Assembly (NCBI RefSeq): GCF_041737375.1
Contig: NZ_JBGSRV010000015.1
Span: 1 to 64,000 of the forward strand
Direction of reading: 5' to 3'
Length of the DNA stretch: 64,000 nucleotides
DNA from: Vampirovibrio sp041737375
GTDB lineage: Bacteria; Cyanobacteriota; Vampirovibrionia; Vampirovibrionales; Vampirovibrionaceae
Position 1 is the stretch's first letter. Each line of letters starts with the position of its first letter. The translations under genes were made by a program, and so were the position numbers. Below, in pieces: positions 7,743-16,270 of this stretch. The notes beneath the pieces are model-generated. The model saw only the letters and a list, made by a program, of their open reading frames with translations. It was not told the origin of the DNA and made no database searches.

Positions 7743-10553
7743 TCAGGAGCATCCTTGCGAATGGCCGCAGTTATCGCAACGATAACAGGCCCCATCTCGC
7801 AAAGTAAGGCTGCCGCATTGGCTACAGGGCGGGGCATCTCCCATCAGGTGCATCAACTGGTTGGCGCGAGCATCCCGAAAAGCACCCTTGGCGCCGGATG
7901 CGACACCTTTGGGGTCATCCATGGTTTCCGCTTGTTGAGCCTGAAGCCGCTGTTGAATGCGCTCAGCGGCTTCACCGGTGGGAGCTATCTGGGCCAGATC
8001 CGTTCGCCCTAGGTATTCCAGCCCCAAAATGCGAATCATCAAATCAACCACAGAGGTGCAATGCCGGATATGGGGGTGATCGCTCAACCCGGCAGGCCCA
8101 AAGCTGGTAAAGGCAAAGGCATTTAAAAAGGTTTCCAGCGGTACGCCGGCCTGTAAGGCCACCGACATGGAGAACGCCAGACATTGCAGCAACGGCAGGG
8201 TGATTTCATCGTTAAACGTGCCGTCCACCTCAATTGCCGCCAAGGCGTGATTTGAAAACGCTTTGCTGGTTAATTGCAGGGTTTGTGCCCCCATCGAAAC
8301 CTTCACCAACAGGTCATCGCTAAGCGGTGGGCTGCTTTGGACTTCATCAGCCGGTTGCTGAGTGCCGCTTAAGGGCTGGGAAAACTTGGAGCCATCCCGG
8401 TACAAAGCGATGCCTTTTAGCCCTCGCTGCCAGGCGTCTACATAAATGGCCTCAATCTCTTCGACCGTGGCGGTATGCGGCAAGTTTACGGTTTTGGAAA
8501 TAGCCCCAGACAAGAAGGGCTGAGCCGCCGCCATCATGCGGACATGGGCGAAAGGTTCAATATAGCGTTTTCCCTCACCCGAAGGGCTGGCGCAATCGAA
8601 CACCGGGTAATGATCCGCCTGAAGGCAAGGGGCGCCTTCCACGGTGCTGGTGCGGTCAATGTGTTGCAGTATGGCTTCTATCTCGGCTGGAGGGTAGCCC
8701 AAGGTTTTCAAGGCCAAAGGCACACACTGATTGACGATTTTAAAATAACCGCCCCCGGCCAGTTTTTTCCACTTAATGAGCGCAAAATCCGGCTCAATGC
8801 CGGTGGTGTCACAATCCATCAGCAAGCCAATGGTACCGGTAGGGGCTAACACGGTGGCCTGAGCGTTTCGATACCCATATTGCATCCCCAGAGCCAATGC
8901 CTCGGCCCACACCTGCTGAGCCTCCGCCACCAGCGCTTCAAACCCGCAGGGCTGATTGGCCAAAACGCTGACCGCCTGTTGATGCTTAGTCAAAACTGCC
9001 AGCATGGGAGAACGGTTGGCCTCAAACCCGGCAAAAGGGCCTAAACGGGCAGCCAACTCCGCAGATGTGCGGTAGGCCTCACCGGTCATCAAGGCGGTAA
9101 TAGCCCCGGTTAGGGCGTAACTTTGGGGGCTATCGTAAGGAATGCCATTGACCATTAACAAAGCGCCCAGATTGGCATAACCCAAACCCAAGGGGCGAAA
9201 GGCGTGGCTGTTTTCAGCAATGCGTTCGGTGGGATAGGAGGCCAAACCCACTAAAATTTCCTGAGCCGTGAAAAAAATACGGCAAGCTTGGCGAAACGCT
9301 GTAGTATCCAAGTGGCCAGTCGCATCCCGAAACTTTAACAGGTTGAGGGAGGCCAGATTACAGGCCGTGTCATCCAGAAAATGAAATTCCGAGCAAGGAT
9401 TGGAGCCACGAATGGGCCCACTGTGCGGGCAGGTGTGCCATGCGTTAATCACATCATCAAACTGAACGCCGGGATCCGCGCAAGCCCAGGCGCATTCGGC
9501 AATTTGGCGCATTAAAGCCCGAGCCTGAAAAGTGTCGCAAACCTCTCCCGTGGTGCGATAGGTGGTTTGCCAGGGTTGATCATGCAGATAAGCCTGCATA
9601 AAGCGCTCACTCAGGCGAACCGAATTATTGGAATTTTGCCCGGAAACCGTATGGTAGGCTTCTCCGTTAAAATCACTGGAGTATCCAGCCTGAATCAGGG
9701 CCTGAACCTTGCGTTCCTCCTGATGCTTCCAGTGGATAAACGCCACAATTTCGGGGTGATCCATATCCAGACACACCATTTTGGCCGCCCGGCGGGTGGT
9801 TCCACCAGACTTGGTAGCCCCCGCCCCCCGATCCAGCACCTCCAGAAAGGACATGAGTCCTGAGGAGTAGCCGCCGCCTGATAGCTTTTCTTGTCGGCCC
9901 CGAATGCGGGAAAAGTTGGTGCCGGTGCCAGAGCCGTATTTGAACAGGCGGGCCTCGGTTTTCATCAACTCAAACAGGCCCATCAAGTCATCATCTACCG
10001 ATTGAATAAAGCAGGCCGAACATTGGGGATGTTCATAGGCCGTGCGGACCTGCTCAATTTGGCGGGTTTCCGCACTCCAGAACCAGTGACCACCGCTGCC
10101 CTCAATACCATAGTCATGCCAAAGCCCGCAATTAAACCAAACCGGAGAGTTAAAAGCCCCCATCTGGTTCAGCAACAAATGGGCCAGCTCCATTTCAAAG
10201 GTTTCAGCGTCTTCAGCGGTGGCAAACAAGGCCAGCGCTTGACCCTGGGTTCGAATGGTGCGGGTAATACGAGAAATAACCTGCTTCACGCTTTTTTCGG
10301 AACCCGTTTCAGGCACACCCGATTTACGGAAATACTTGGAGGTCATAATATCGGTGGCCAATTGAGACCAGGCGGCAGGCACCTCGACATCCGCCATTTC
10401 AAAAATCACGGAACCATCCGGGTCGGTAATGCAGGATTTGCGATGCTCAAAAGGGACCGCTTCAAATGGATGCAAGCCAGGTTGGGTAAACAGCCGGTTA
10501 AATTTTAGGCCACCGGCCAAATAGGGGGTTGATTCATTGGTACTGGAAGCCAT
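7743..10553 (-). CDS. nrdJ: Adenosylcobalamin-dependent (class II) ribonucleotide reductase
   Basis: It reduces ribonucleotides to deoxyribonucleotides using adenosylcobalamin, independently of oxygen. The 936-residue length suits the long NrdJ form. Visible family motifs are NSPVWFNCG near residue 138, KYGSGTGTNFSRIRG near 207, the active-site loop NPCSE with the presumed thiyl Cys at 387 and Glu at 389, and APTGTIG near 570. The C-terminus has a Cys-rich ribbon (CSQCG ... CYRCDNCGHSQGC) that supplies the redox-shuttle and zinc cysteines. GAGGGA about 10 nt upstream supports the ATG at 10553. The gene follows fliR in the same direction after 118 bp, so it may be read from the flagellar operon or from a promoter I could not identify; no NrdR-box pair was seen. 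It implies a cobalamin supply and fits an anaerobic or microaerobic lifestyle. Confidence 0.95.
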   Translation of the reverse strand: MASSTNESTPYLAGGLKFNRLFTQPGLHPFEAVPFEHRKSCITDPDGSVIFEMADVEVPAAWSQLATDIMTSKYFRKSGVPETGSEKSVKQVISRITRTIRTQGQALALFATAEDAETFEMELAHLLLNQMGAFNSPVWFNCGLWHDYGIEGSGGHWFWSAETRQIEQVRTAYEHPQCSACFIQSVDDDLMGLFELMKTEARLFKYGSGTGTNFSRIRGRQEKLSGGGYSSGLMSFLEVLDRGAGATKSGGTTRRAAKMVCLDMDHPEIVAFIHWKHQEERKVQALIQAGYSSDFNGEAYHTVSGQNSNNSVRLSERFMQAYLHDQPWQTTYRTTGEVCDTFQARALMRQIAECAWACADPGVQFDDVINAWHTCPHSGPIRGSNPCSEFHFLDDTACNLASLNLLKFRDATGHLDTTAFRQACRIFFTAQEILVGLASYPTERIAENSHAFRPLGLGYANLGALLMVNGIPYDSPQSYALTGAITALMTGEAYRTSAELAARLGPFAGFEANRSPMLAVLTKHQQAVSVLANQPCGFEALVAEAQQVWAEALALGMQYGYRNAQATVLAPTGTIGLLMDCDTTGIEPDFALIKWKKLAGGGYFKIVNQCVPLALKTLGYPPAEIEAILQHIDRTSTVEGAPCLQADHYPVFDCASPSGEGKRYIEPFAHVRMMAAAQPFLSGAISKTVNLPHTATVEEIEAIYVDAWQRGLKGIALYRDGSKFSQPLSGTQQPADEVQSSPPLSDDLLVKVSMGAQTLQLTSKAFSNHALAAIEVDGTFNDEITLPLLQCLAFSMSVALQAGVPLETFLNAFAFTSFGPAGLSDHPHIRHCTSVVDLMIRILGLEYLGRTDLAQIAPTGEAAERIQQRLQAQQAETMDDPKGVASGAKGAFRDARANQLMHLMGDAPPCSQCGSLTLRDGACYRCDNCGHSQGCS

Positions 10554-10671
10554 GCCTGCCGTTCCCTCATGTTCCGCCGCCCAGCGGTTTACCTCGATTT
10601 CATTCCCGTTTCATTTCAGTGCGTATGGATGTTGTTTGTATCGGCTTTTATTGAATGCCACTGAATACTGC

Positions 10672-11475
10672 TTAAAAGATTTTGGCATATTCGTTCAGGT
10701 AGTTGCTCAAGGCCTGTAAAAACGTGGTTAGGGTCATAATCATAACCGCAATGCCAATAGAAGGCTTTAAGGCGAAACTGAGCTGGAATACAGGCATTTG
10801 CTGGGCGGTTCGGTTCATGATGCCCAGCATTAAATCCACCGCCATGGTCACTACCATGACCGGCGAAACCAGTTGCACCCCAATGAGCAAAATATTGCCC
10901 GAAACCAGAATCAGGTAATCCAGACTAATGGTTTGTACCAGCGGTTGCTGCATGGCATAGAGCGGAAACACGTCAAAACTGCGCTTCAGGGCGCTTAACA
11001 TCCAATGCACCCCACCTAAATCAATAAACAGCAAAATGGTAATGTTGTTAAACAGGGTTTCCAGCAACATGGCCTGTTTGCCGCTGGAGGGGTCCATAAT
11101 CATGGCCGAAGATAAGCCAATCTGGTTGTTCATAATGTTTCCGGCGGCATAGGCGGCCTGTAAAATCATATCGGCGATAAAGCCCAGCAAAGCGCCCACC
11201 ACAATATTCAATAACAACTGAATGAGGTAAGGCGGGTATTGTCCCGCAGGCGACAAGGGGCCGATCGGATCGGGCGGCACCATCCAGGCCAGCGCCCCGG
11301 TGAAAAACACCGCCGCACTGATTTTAATAAGAATGGGTATATTTTTACGATTAAAAATAGGCCCGGTGGTGGCAAAGGCCAGCATGCGAAAAAACATGAG
11401 CAGAACGCCATCGGCCACAGGCCCCAATTGCTTGTACATCAGGGCAAAGGATTCCATTGCGGGATCAAAGTGCAT
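10672..11475 (-). CDS. fliR: Flagellar export gate protein FliR
   Basis: FliR is an integral membrane component of the FliPQR export gate in the flagellar basal body. The 267-residue product is hydrophobic, with about six membrane segments, and carries the pattern of the FliR/SctT family (FFRMLAFATTGPIFNRKNIP near residue 28, and a C-terminal segment ending in TFLQALSNYLN). Length is normal (250-270). It is last in the leftward order fliO-fliP-fliQ-fliR, the classical arrangement, and lies 10 bp after fliQ. FlhB and FlhA are not in the window. Confidence 0.93.
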   Translation of the reverse strand: MHFDPAMESFALMYKQLGPVADGVLLMFFRMLAFATTGPIFNRKNIPILIKISAAVFFTGALAWMVPPDPIGPLSPAGQYPPYLIQLLLNIVVGALLGFIADMILQAAYAAGNIMNNQIGLSSAMIMDPSSGKQAMLLETLFNNITILLFIDLGGVHWMLSALKRSFDVFPLYAMQQPLVQTISLDYLILVSGNILLIGVQLVSPVMVVTMAVDLMLGIMNRTAQQMPVFQLSFALKPSIGIAVMIMTLTTFLQALSNYLNEYAKIF

Positions 11476-11485
11476 CCGGTAAATC

Positions 11486-11998
11486 CTAGCGATTCTTGTC
11501 GTTTTGCAGAGTCATTTTTTCGGGAATGCTCAGGGCGCCATCTTTATTGCGGCCTTGGCGCACTTTCAAGCTGGCCCCAGCCGCCCCTTCACTGGTTGGA
11601 ATTTCCCATTGGGCGGCATATTCCCGAAACTTGTCGCTCTTCATACCTTCCCGAGCCTGAAGATCAAAAAACTTTTTGGCCCGAGCCTGACTGGCCGTTT
11701 GATGACGGGAACTGGGCATAATGAAAATGCCATCCTCAGGCACATCGTTAAACGCAATTTGCATGGCTTCTCGCACGTAATCGGACATCAGATTCATCAT
11801 CAACCCACCGCCCAGCAACAGCACGGCAAACACACCCACAATTTTGGGAGCGGCGGCAATGGTTTGTTCCTGAACCTGGGTGACCGCCTGTAAAATTCCC
11901 ACCACCAGCCCAATGGCGGCAGCCGTCAGTACGCACGGCAACGACATCAGCAGGCTCAGCATCAAGCCACGCCCCAAATGTTCCAGCAATATGTCCAT
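11486..11998 (-). CDS. fliQ: Flagellar export gate protein FliQ with C-terminal extension
   Basis: Residues 1 to about 88 match FliQ/SctS: two membrane helices, with GLVVGILQAVTQVQEQT at the first loop and LLGGGLMMNLMSDYVREAM in the second. FliQ is normally 85-90 residues; this one has 170. The extra ~80 residues are hydrophilic (FFDLQAREGMKSDKFREYAAQW, then a basic tail) and would be cytoplasmic. They share no motif I know. The gene lies between fliP and fliR with short spacers, so its role in the export gate is secure. The tail is either lineage-specific or the result of a fusion. Confidence 0.88.
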   Translation of the reverse strand: MDILLEHLGRGLMLSLLMSLPCVLTAAAIGLVVGILQAVTQVQEQTIAAAPKIVGVFAVLLLGGGLMMNLMSDYVREAMQIAFNDVPEDGIFIMPSSRHQTASQARAKKFFDLQAREGMKSDKFREYAAQWEIPTSEGAAGASLKVRQGRNKDGALSIPEKMTLQNDKNR

Positions 11999-12035
11999 CC
12001 AAAACCGTCCTCACTTGTTGGGCAAGCCCGTGGCC

Positions 12036-12677
12036 CTAGTTAAAGCTTTGTACCAGCCCGTTCACAATCAGGCTCCAGCCATCCACCGCCACAAAAATCA
12101 GGATTTTAAAGGGCAGGGAAATAATGGTGGGCGATAACATCATCATCCCCAGCGCCAGCAAAATGTTGGCCACCACCAGATCGATCACAATGAAGGGAAT
12201 GAAGATAATGAACCCGATTTCAAAGGCGGTGCGCAACTCACTAATCATAAAGGCGGGGGCCACCTCCCATAAGGTCAAATCCTTGGCCGATTCCGGCGGT
12301 TTACTTCGAGACAGTTGCAGGAAAAAGGCCACATCGGATTGGCGGGTCTGGCGCATCATAAAATTTTTGAGTGGCTCCGAGCCAGTGACCATCAGTTGAA
12401 CCACCGACCCATTTTTTTTCATCACCGGTTCAATTTTGCTGTAGATATCGCCGAATACGGGCGACATGGTGTACATGGTTAACACCAGCGACATGCCCAC
12501 CAACACAATGGAGGGCGGCACTTGCTGGGTTCCCAGTGCTGTCTTTAATATTGATAAAACAATCATATAACGCAAAAAACTGGTCATGCTGACCACGGCA
12601 AATGGAATCAGCGACAGCGAGGCCATCAGGATGATTAGCTGGAGGGCCGGATCCAGCTTCCCGAACATCAGATCCAC
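12036..12677 (-). CDS. fliP: Flagellar export gate protein FliP
   Basis: FliP is the core membrane subunit of the flagellar type III export gate. The 213-residue protein shows the family signature FLRYMIVLSILKTALGTQQVPP near residues 34-55 and AFMISELRTAFEIGFIIFIPFIVID near 142-166, followed by the last helices (ALGMMMLSPTIISLPFKILIFV). The start is a GTG at 12677 with AAGGAAAG upstream. It lacks the cleaved N-terminal signal peptide and periplasmic lead of enterobacterial FliP, so it is shorter than the 245-residue E. coli protein. It sits between fliO and fliQ. Confidence 0.94.
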   Translation of the reverse strand: MDLMFGKLDPALQLIILMASLSLIPFAVVSMTSFLRYMIVLSILKTALGTQQVPPSIVLVGMSLVLTMYTMSPVFGDIYSKIEPVMKKNGSVVQLMVTGSEPLKNFMMRQTRQSDVAFFLQLSRSKPPESAKDLTLWEVAPAFMISELRTAFEIGFIIFIPFIVIDLVVANILLALGMMMLSPTIISLPFKILIFVAVDGWSLIVNGLVQSFN

Positions 12678-12744
12678 GGCAAGTCTTTCCTTTCTTTCAA
12701 ATTGAGCGGTGCGCCTGTTTCAACAGGAAGGCGTGTTCACCTGC

Positions 12745-13209
12745 CTACCTCATGCGAGATGACACCAGCCATTGCACACTTTTGACAAAGCGAGCGCCAA
12801 AGGTGTCCGGCTTTCGCCCTGAATGAACGTGCGTGGGCTGCTGCAAGGCGTACCAAGGCTCTAAACGGGGTGTTTCCTGAACCACCGGAATTTCAGACAT
12901 TTCGGGCGGCTCGCTAAACTCCGGCTCCAGCTGGGACAACAGGGTGGTGTCATCACCAGAGGCAGCAAGCAAAAAGCGTTCATGCCCGGCCCGAACCACA
13001 TACAAATTTTTCCGGGGCTCCAGCGGCAGGATAGATTCAATTTCCAAAACCGGGCGCTGGGAATTGTTATTTTTGGCGGCACCGGATAAAAACCCGCCAG
13101 AAGAGCGCCGGGCATACCAGTAAGCCCCGTAAATCAAGGCCACCGCCCCCAGGGTGTACAAAACAAAGCTACCCAGATAATGCCATAAAGCACCCGTGTG
13201 ATTTAACAT
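12745..13209 (-). CDS. fliO: FliO-like flagellar biosynthetic protein
   Basis: This 154-residue protein has one N-terminal membrane helix (YLGSFVLYTLGAVALIYGAYWYA) followed by a small cytoplasmic beta domain (VLEIESILPLEPRKNLYVVRAG) typical of FliO, which helps assemble the FliP ring. FliO sequences are poorly conserved; the assignment rests on topology, the LEPRKNLYVV-type core and the position directly before fliP. AGAGGAA lies 8 bp before the ATG. The stretch after the core is Glu/Pro-rich and unconserved. Confidence 0.8.
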   Translation of the reverse strand: MLNHTGALWHYLGSFVLYTLGAVALIYGAYWYARRSSGGFLSGAAKNNNSQRPVLEIESILPLEPRKNLYVVRAGHERFLLAASGDDTTLLSQLEPEFSEPPEMSEIPVVQETPRLEPWYALQQPTHVHSGRKPDTFGARFVKSVQWLVSSRMR

Positions 13210-13243
13210 AAAACCATTCCTCTGCTTGAAACTGATTTCACCA

Positions 13244-14674
13244 TTACCAGTCCTCTTCCTCGCCGCCTTCTCCGGTTTCGTCGAAGTCCTCGTTCAGGAA
13301 GTTATCCAGACTCATTTCCTCCTCAGCAGGGGCCATTTCCTGAGCGGGAGGGTTTTCAGCCGCTGGCGGGACCACATTAACCGGCTGACTAGGGCGGGCC
13401 TGCGAAGACAGCAACGCCATCGTTCCCAATTCAGCAGGCTCGCCCTCTTCGGGAATAACCTGACTGACACGCACCCCAAACTTATCGCCCACAATAATCA
13501 ACTCGCCATAAGCCAGGGTCTTGCCCTCTATATGCAAGCTAACCCGGTTATGCACCAGGTCGCCCATTTCAATGACCAAGCCCTCGCTCATTTGCTTGAT
13601 TTGCTTGAGGGGCAGCTTAATCGGCTCAAATTCTGCGCCCACATCAATCATCAGGTTATCCCATAATTTTTGACGGGCCAAGCCGCCCGGACTGGGGGTA
13701 TCCATCTCGTCAAACTCCTGTTGGTAGGGAAGGGTAATGGCCTCGGGGTCTCGGATTTCCACGGTAAACGGAAAATGCTCGCCCGAATCCGGGGCAATTA
13801 AAGCCATCGTGGAAATATGGCTGTCATCCAGCACAATGATATCTTCCGGCTCCAAATGATCCAAATCAGCCAGCGCCACTCGAGTGCCGCCCAAATAAAT
13901 GCGAGCGGGCGCTTGTATATGAAAAAAGAATTCATCGGGAACCGCAGGCCATTGAGACTCGGCTTCTGACCCCACGGTACACTGCAAGGCGTTTGCAGGC
14001 AGGCTCAACACAATTTTCCCCACCTCCAACCCCTCTAAAAATCGAATGGCCTCGGCCGGATCCATAATGGATTCCAAGTTCAGGGCAGGTTCTTCCAAGG
14101 CCACCACCCACACCAGTTGCAATAATTGGTTTTTGCTTTTGGGGGCAGGCTTTTTAACCCATTCCTTTTGAACCAGCTCCTTTTTAAAAGTACCCAGCAA
14201 ATCCCGGCTGAATTCATTCAAAATAGTGGCTTCCAAGGGGCTTAGTTGCCGAAAGCTAAAGTCGGACTGGCTGGTGGGCCTTGGTCCTAAAACCCGAGTG
14301 AGCAAGGTGGCGCATAACGATTCGGACAAGCGCAGCAAAGCCATGGCCGGCGTTTTGGCCGAATCAGTCATTTTTTCCAGCTGTAACTGAGACACATGAA
14401 AGTCATCCATGCGCCAAAAGTAGTGCGCTTTATCGCTAATGCCCAAAAACACCACCTTCATAGGTACCCCCCAGAACTGGGACAGTACTTCAGACAGGCT
14501 GGCGGTTACCAGCGCGCAAGTTTGCACCATGCCTTGCCATTGCACAGACCCCATCGAGCCTGAGGCTGACGGGGATTGACTACCGGAAACTCCGGCTTGA
14601 CGGTTATCCACGCTCATATCCATACGCTTTAAAACCAATCGGGGCTTTCTTCCACCTTGTTGCAGCAACAGCAT
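13244..14674 (-). CDS. FliM/FliN-family switch protein with two SpoA-like domains
   Basis: The C-terminal ~75 residues before the acidic tail (MIDVGAEFEPIKLPLKQIKQM ... VHIEGKTLAYGELIIVGDKFGVRV-type pattern) form a FliN/SpoA domain, which builds the C-ring of the flagellar switch. A second SpoA-like segment (FFFHIQAPARIYLGGTRVALADL) lies near residues 250-300, so the protein resembles type III secretion SctQ or a FliM-FliN fusion. The N-terminal half has a FliM/SctQ-like middle region but no CheY-binding EID motif. The last ~50 residues are Glu/Asp-rich. It heads the fliO-P-Q-R run. The start is uncertain: the ATG at 14674 has no clear ribosome binding site, and in-frame ATG codons near 14620 and 14614 are equally possible. 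Confidence 0.8.
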   Translation of the reverse strand: MLLLQQGGRKPRLVLKRMDMSVDNRQAGVSGSQSPSASGSMGSVQWQGMVQTCALVTASLSEVLSQFWGVPMKVVFLGISDKAHYFWRMDDFHVSQLQLEKMTDSAKTPAMALLRLSESLCATLLTRVLGPRPTSQSDFSFRQLSPLEATILNEFSRDLLGTFKKELVQKEWVKKPAPKSKNQLLQLVWVVALEEPALNLESIMDPAEAIRFLEGLEVGKIVLSLPANALQCTVGSEAESQWPAVPDEFFFHIQAPARIYLGGTRVALADLDHLEPEDIIVLDDSHISTMALIAPDSGEHFPFTVEIRDPEAITLPYQQEFDEMDTPSPGGLARQKLWDNLMIDVGAEFEPIKLPLKQIKQMSEGLVIEMGDLVHNRVSLHIEGKTLAYGELIIVGDKFGVRVSQVIPEEGEPAELGTMALLSSQARPSQPVNVVPPAAENPPAQEMAPAEEEMSLDNFLNEDFDETGEGGEEEDW

Positions 14675-14825
14675 ACCGAATTACGCCGGGAGGGGCATCC
14701 ATCCAGTGGTCTACGGAAATGCCCGTGTGTATTGGTCAAAGGGTGGGTGACCCACCGGGGTTGTTGTAGAATGGTATCCGAATCCACGGAGAAATCCACT
14801 TCAGCGCCCCGGACCGTCTCTCATG

Positions 14826-14854
14826 TTGATCGGGTTTTGTGTTGGTGCTATAAG
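14826..14854 (+). promoter_or_regulatory. Probable promoter of rpsT
   Basis: TTGATC (14826-14831), a 17-bp spacer and TATAAG (14849-14854) with TG one base upstream make a good extended -10 promoter. The transcript would start near 14861 and leave a leader of about 70 nt before rpsT. Confidence 0.6.
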
Positions 14855-14931
14855 TTGAACTCAATAGATTTATCGATTTTTATCGAACCCATATTTAGTG
14901 TGTCCCCTCAACCGTAAGAAGGTATTACATC

Positions 14932-15189
14932 TTGCCTAGAATTAAATCCGCCAAGAAACGTGTTGATGTTGCAGAACGCAACCGCCAGCGTAACATTGCT
15001 TTGAAATCCGCCATTAAAACCGCTTTGAAAAAAGCGTTGAACGGCGAATCCACCGCCCGTGAAGAAGGCTTGAAACAAGCTTACAGCTTGATGGATCGTG
15101 CCGTATTAAAAGGCATTATGCACAAGAACACCGCTGCCCGCTACAAATCCAAAATTGCCGTAGCACTCAACAAAGCAGCCGTGGCCTAG
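14932..15189 (+). CDS. rpsT: Small ribosomal subunit protein bS20
   Basis: S20 binds 16S rRNA in the 30S subunit. The 85-residue Lys/Arg/Ala-rich product has the family pattern (PRIKSAKKRV at the start, RNRQRNIALKSAIKTALKKA, then LMDRAVLKGIMHKNTAARYKSKIA). The start is a TTG with AGAAGG about 9 bp upstream, giving the expected N-terminus; E. coli rpsT also starts at UUG. It is transcribed alone from its own promoter and followed by a strong terminator. Confidence 0.96.
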   Translation: MPRIKSAKKRVDVAERNRQRNIALKSAIKTALKKALNGESTAREEGLKQAYSLMDRAVLKGIMHKNTAARYKSKIAVALNKAAVA

Positions 15190-15216
15190 TTTTTTTAAAC
15201 ACAACCTCACAGTTTT

Positions 15217-15246
15217 AAAAGCCTCTCGTTCTCACGAGGGGCTTTT
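15217..15246 (+). terminator. Rho-independent terminator of rpsT
   Basis: A 13-bp stem (15217-15229 with 15234-15246, one G-T pair) has a TCTC loop and a terminal T-run. The A-run on the other side means it can also stop the convergent glycosyltransferase operon, whose stop codon lies inside it. The 5' arm shares 14 bases with the rpsU terminator at 48.4 kb. Confidence 0.85.
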
Positions 15247-16270
15247 AAGTTGGCAGTAGCGCCAAGGCCGCTTCTGTCACCGTTGGCACACTGATTTGCT
15301 TCATGCAGGCCAAGTGCGCCTCGCCCGTGTAGGGGCATTCCGGCAACTCACAAGGCCAGCAGGCCAAAGCATCGGGCGGCGTTAGCAAAACAGCCGGGCC
15401 ATGCGCCAGGGGGCCGGTACGGGCCAAAGCCGTTGGCCCGTAAATACCCAACACGGAAATCCCCACCGCAGCCGCCAGATGCATGGGGCCAGTATCACCC
15501 CCCACCACCAAGTCACACTGGGCAAGCAAGGCCGCCGTACCCGAAATATCATGCTGGCCGCAGTGGTTTTCAACCCGATCTGCGCCGGTACCCAAGGCGG
15601 CACCAAGTTGCTCCGCCAACACGGATTCATCGGGGCCGCCAATCAATAAAAGTTTTAGGGTGGGTTGCTCAGTAAGCAAAGCTTGCATCAACGCTACATA
15701 ATAGGCTGGCAACCAGGCCCGGTTAGATCGCTTGGCCCCTACGCCGGGAATGATGGCCACCCAGCGCTCCCCCTCAGGCTTTACCGGGCCATCCCCTGAA
15801 TCCAAAACGGTTTTCTTCAAGACAGGCAACAGCGATTGAGGAACCGATAGGCCCAATACCTTTTGAAAAGGCTGAAAAAAGTCCTGCGCCGCATGACGAC
15901 GGGCCTGAATTCTTTGGGCTGCCCCTTTGGTGGCCAGCTTTTGCTTGCGATATACCGCCGCATTCACCGGCCATAACAGCCCGGTGATTAGCAAAGACTT
16001 GAAGGAGGGATGCAGATTGACCACATCCGTAATGCCAATCTGTCGCCAGCGCCAAGCCAGCTTAAACAAGGCCAGCCAGCCCTGCTTTTTTTCCCAGGTC
16101 CACACCTGATCCACCCCCGGCAACAGACCTGCCAAAGCCGTATAACCGGAACTGGTAAGCAAGTGAACCTCCATATCCGGGTAGGCAAGCTTAACCGCCT
16201 CTAGAGAGGGGGAAGCATGAATCAAATCGCCCAACGCCCCAAAGCGAATAACCAACAAGCGCCGCTTCAT
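15245..16270 (-). CDS. Glycosyltransferase family 9 (heptosyltransferase-like)
   Basis: GT9 enzymes transfer ADP-heptose or related sugars to the lipid A core on the cytoplasmic side of the inner membrane. The 341-residue protein has the family start (LLVIRFGALGDLIHASPSLEAVK near residues 5-27) and the C-terminal nucleotide-sugar site (DLVVGGDTGPMHLAAAVGISVLGIYGPT near 255-282), plus a late Cys cluster (CWPCELPECPY). Length is usual for WaaC/WaaF. The ATG overlaps the stop of the upstream GT9 gene (ATGA), so they are coupled. The acceptor and donor cannot be told from sequence. Confidence 0.88.
   Translation of the reverse strand: MKRRLLVIRFGALGDLIHASPSLEAVKLAYPDMEVHLLTSSGYTALAGLLPGVDQVWTWEKKQGWLALFKLAWRWRQIGITDVVNLHPSFKSLLITGLLWPVNAAVYRKQKLATKGAAQRIQARRHAAQDFFQPFQKVLGLSVPQSLLPVLKKTVLDSGDGPVKPEGERWVAIIPGVGAKRSNRAWLPAYYVALMQALLTEQPTLKLLLIGGPDESVLAEQLGAALGTGADRVENHCGQHDISGTAALLAQCDLVVGGDTGPMHLAAAVGISVLGIYGPTALARTGPLAHGPAVLLTPPDALACWPCELPECPYTGEAHLACMKQISVPTVTEAALALLPT

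Noticed and set aside
9891..10508. 205-codon open frame on the plus strand
   Set aside because: Antisense to nrdJ, whose motifs are complete across this stretch.
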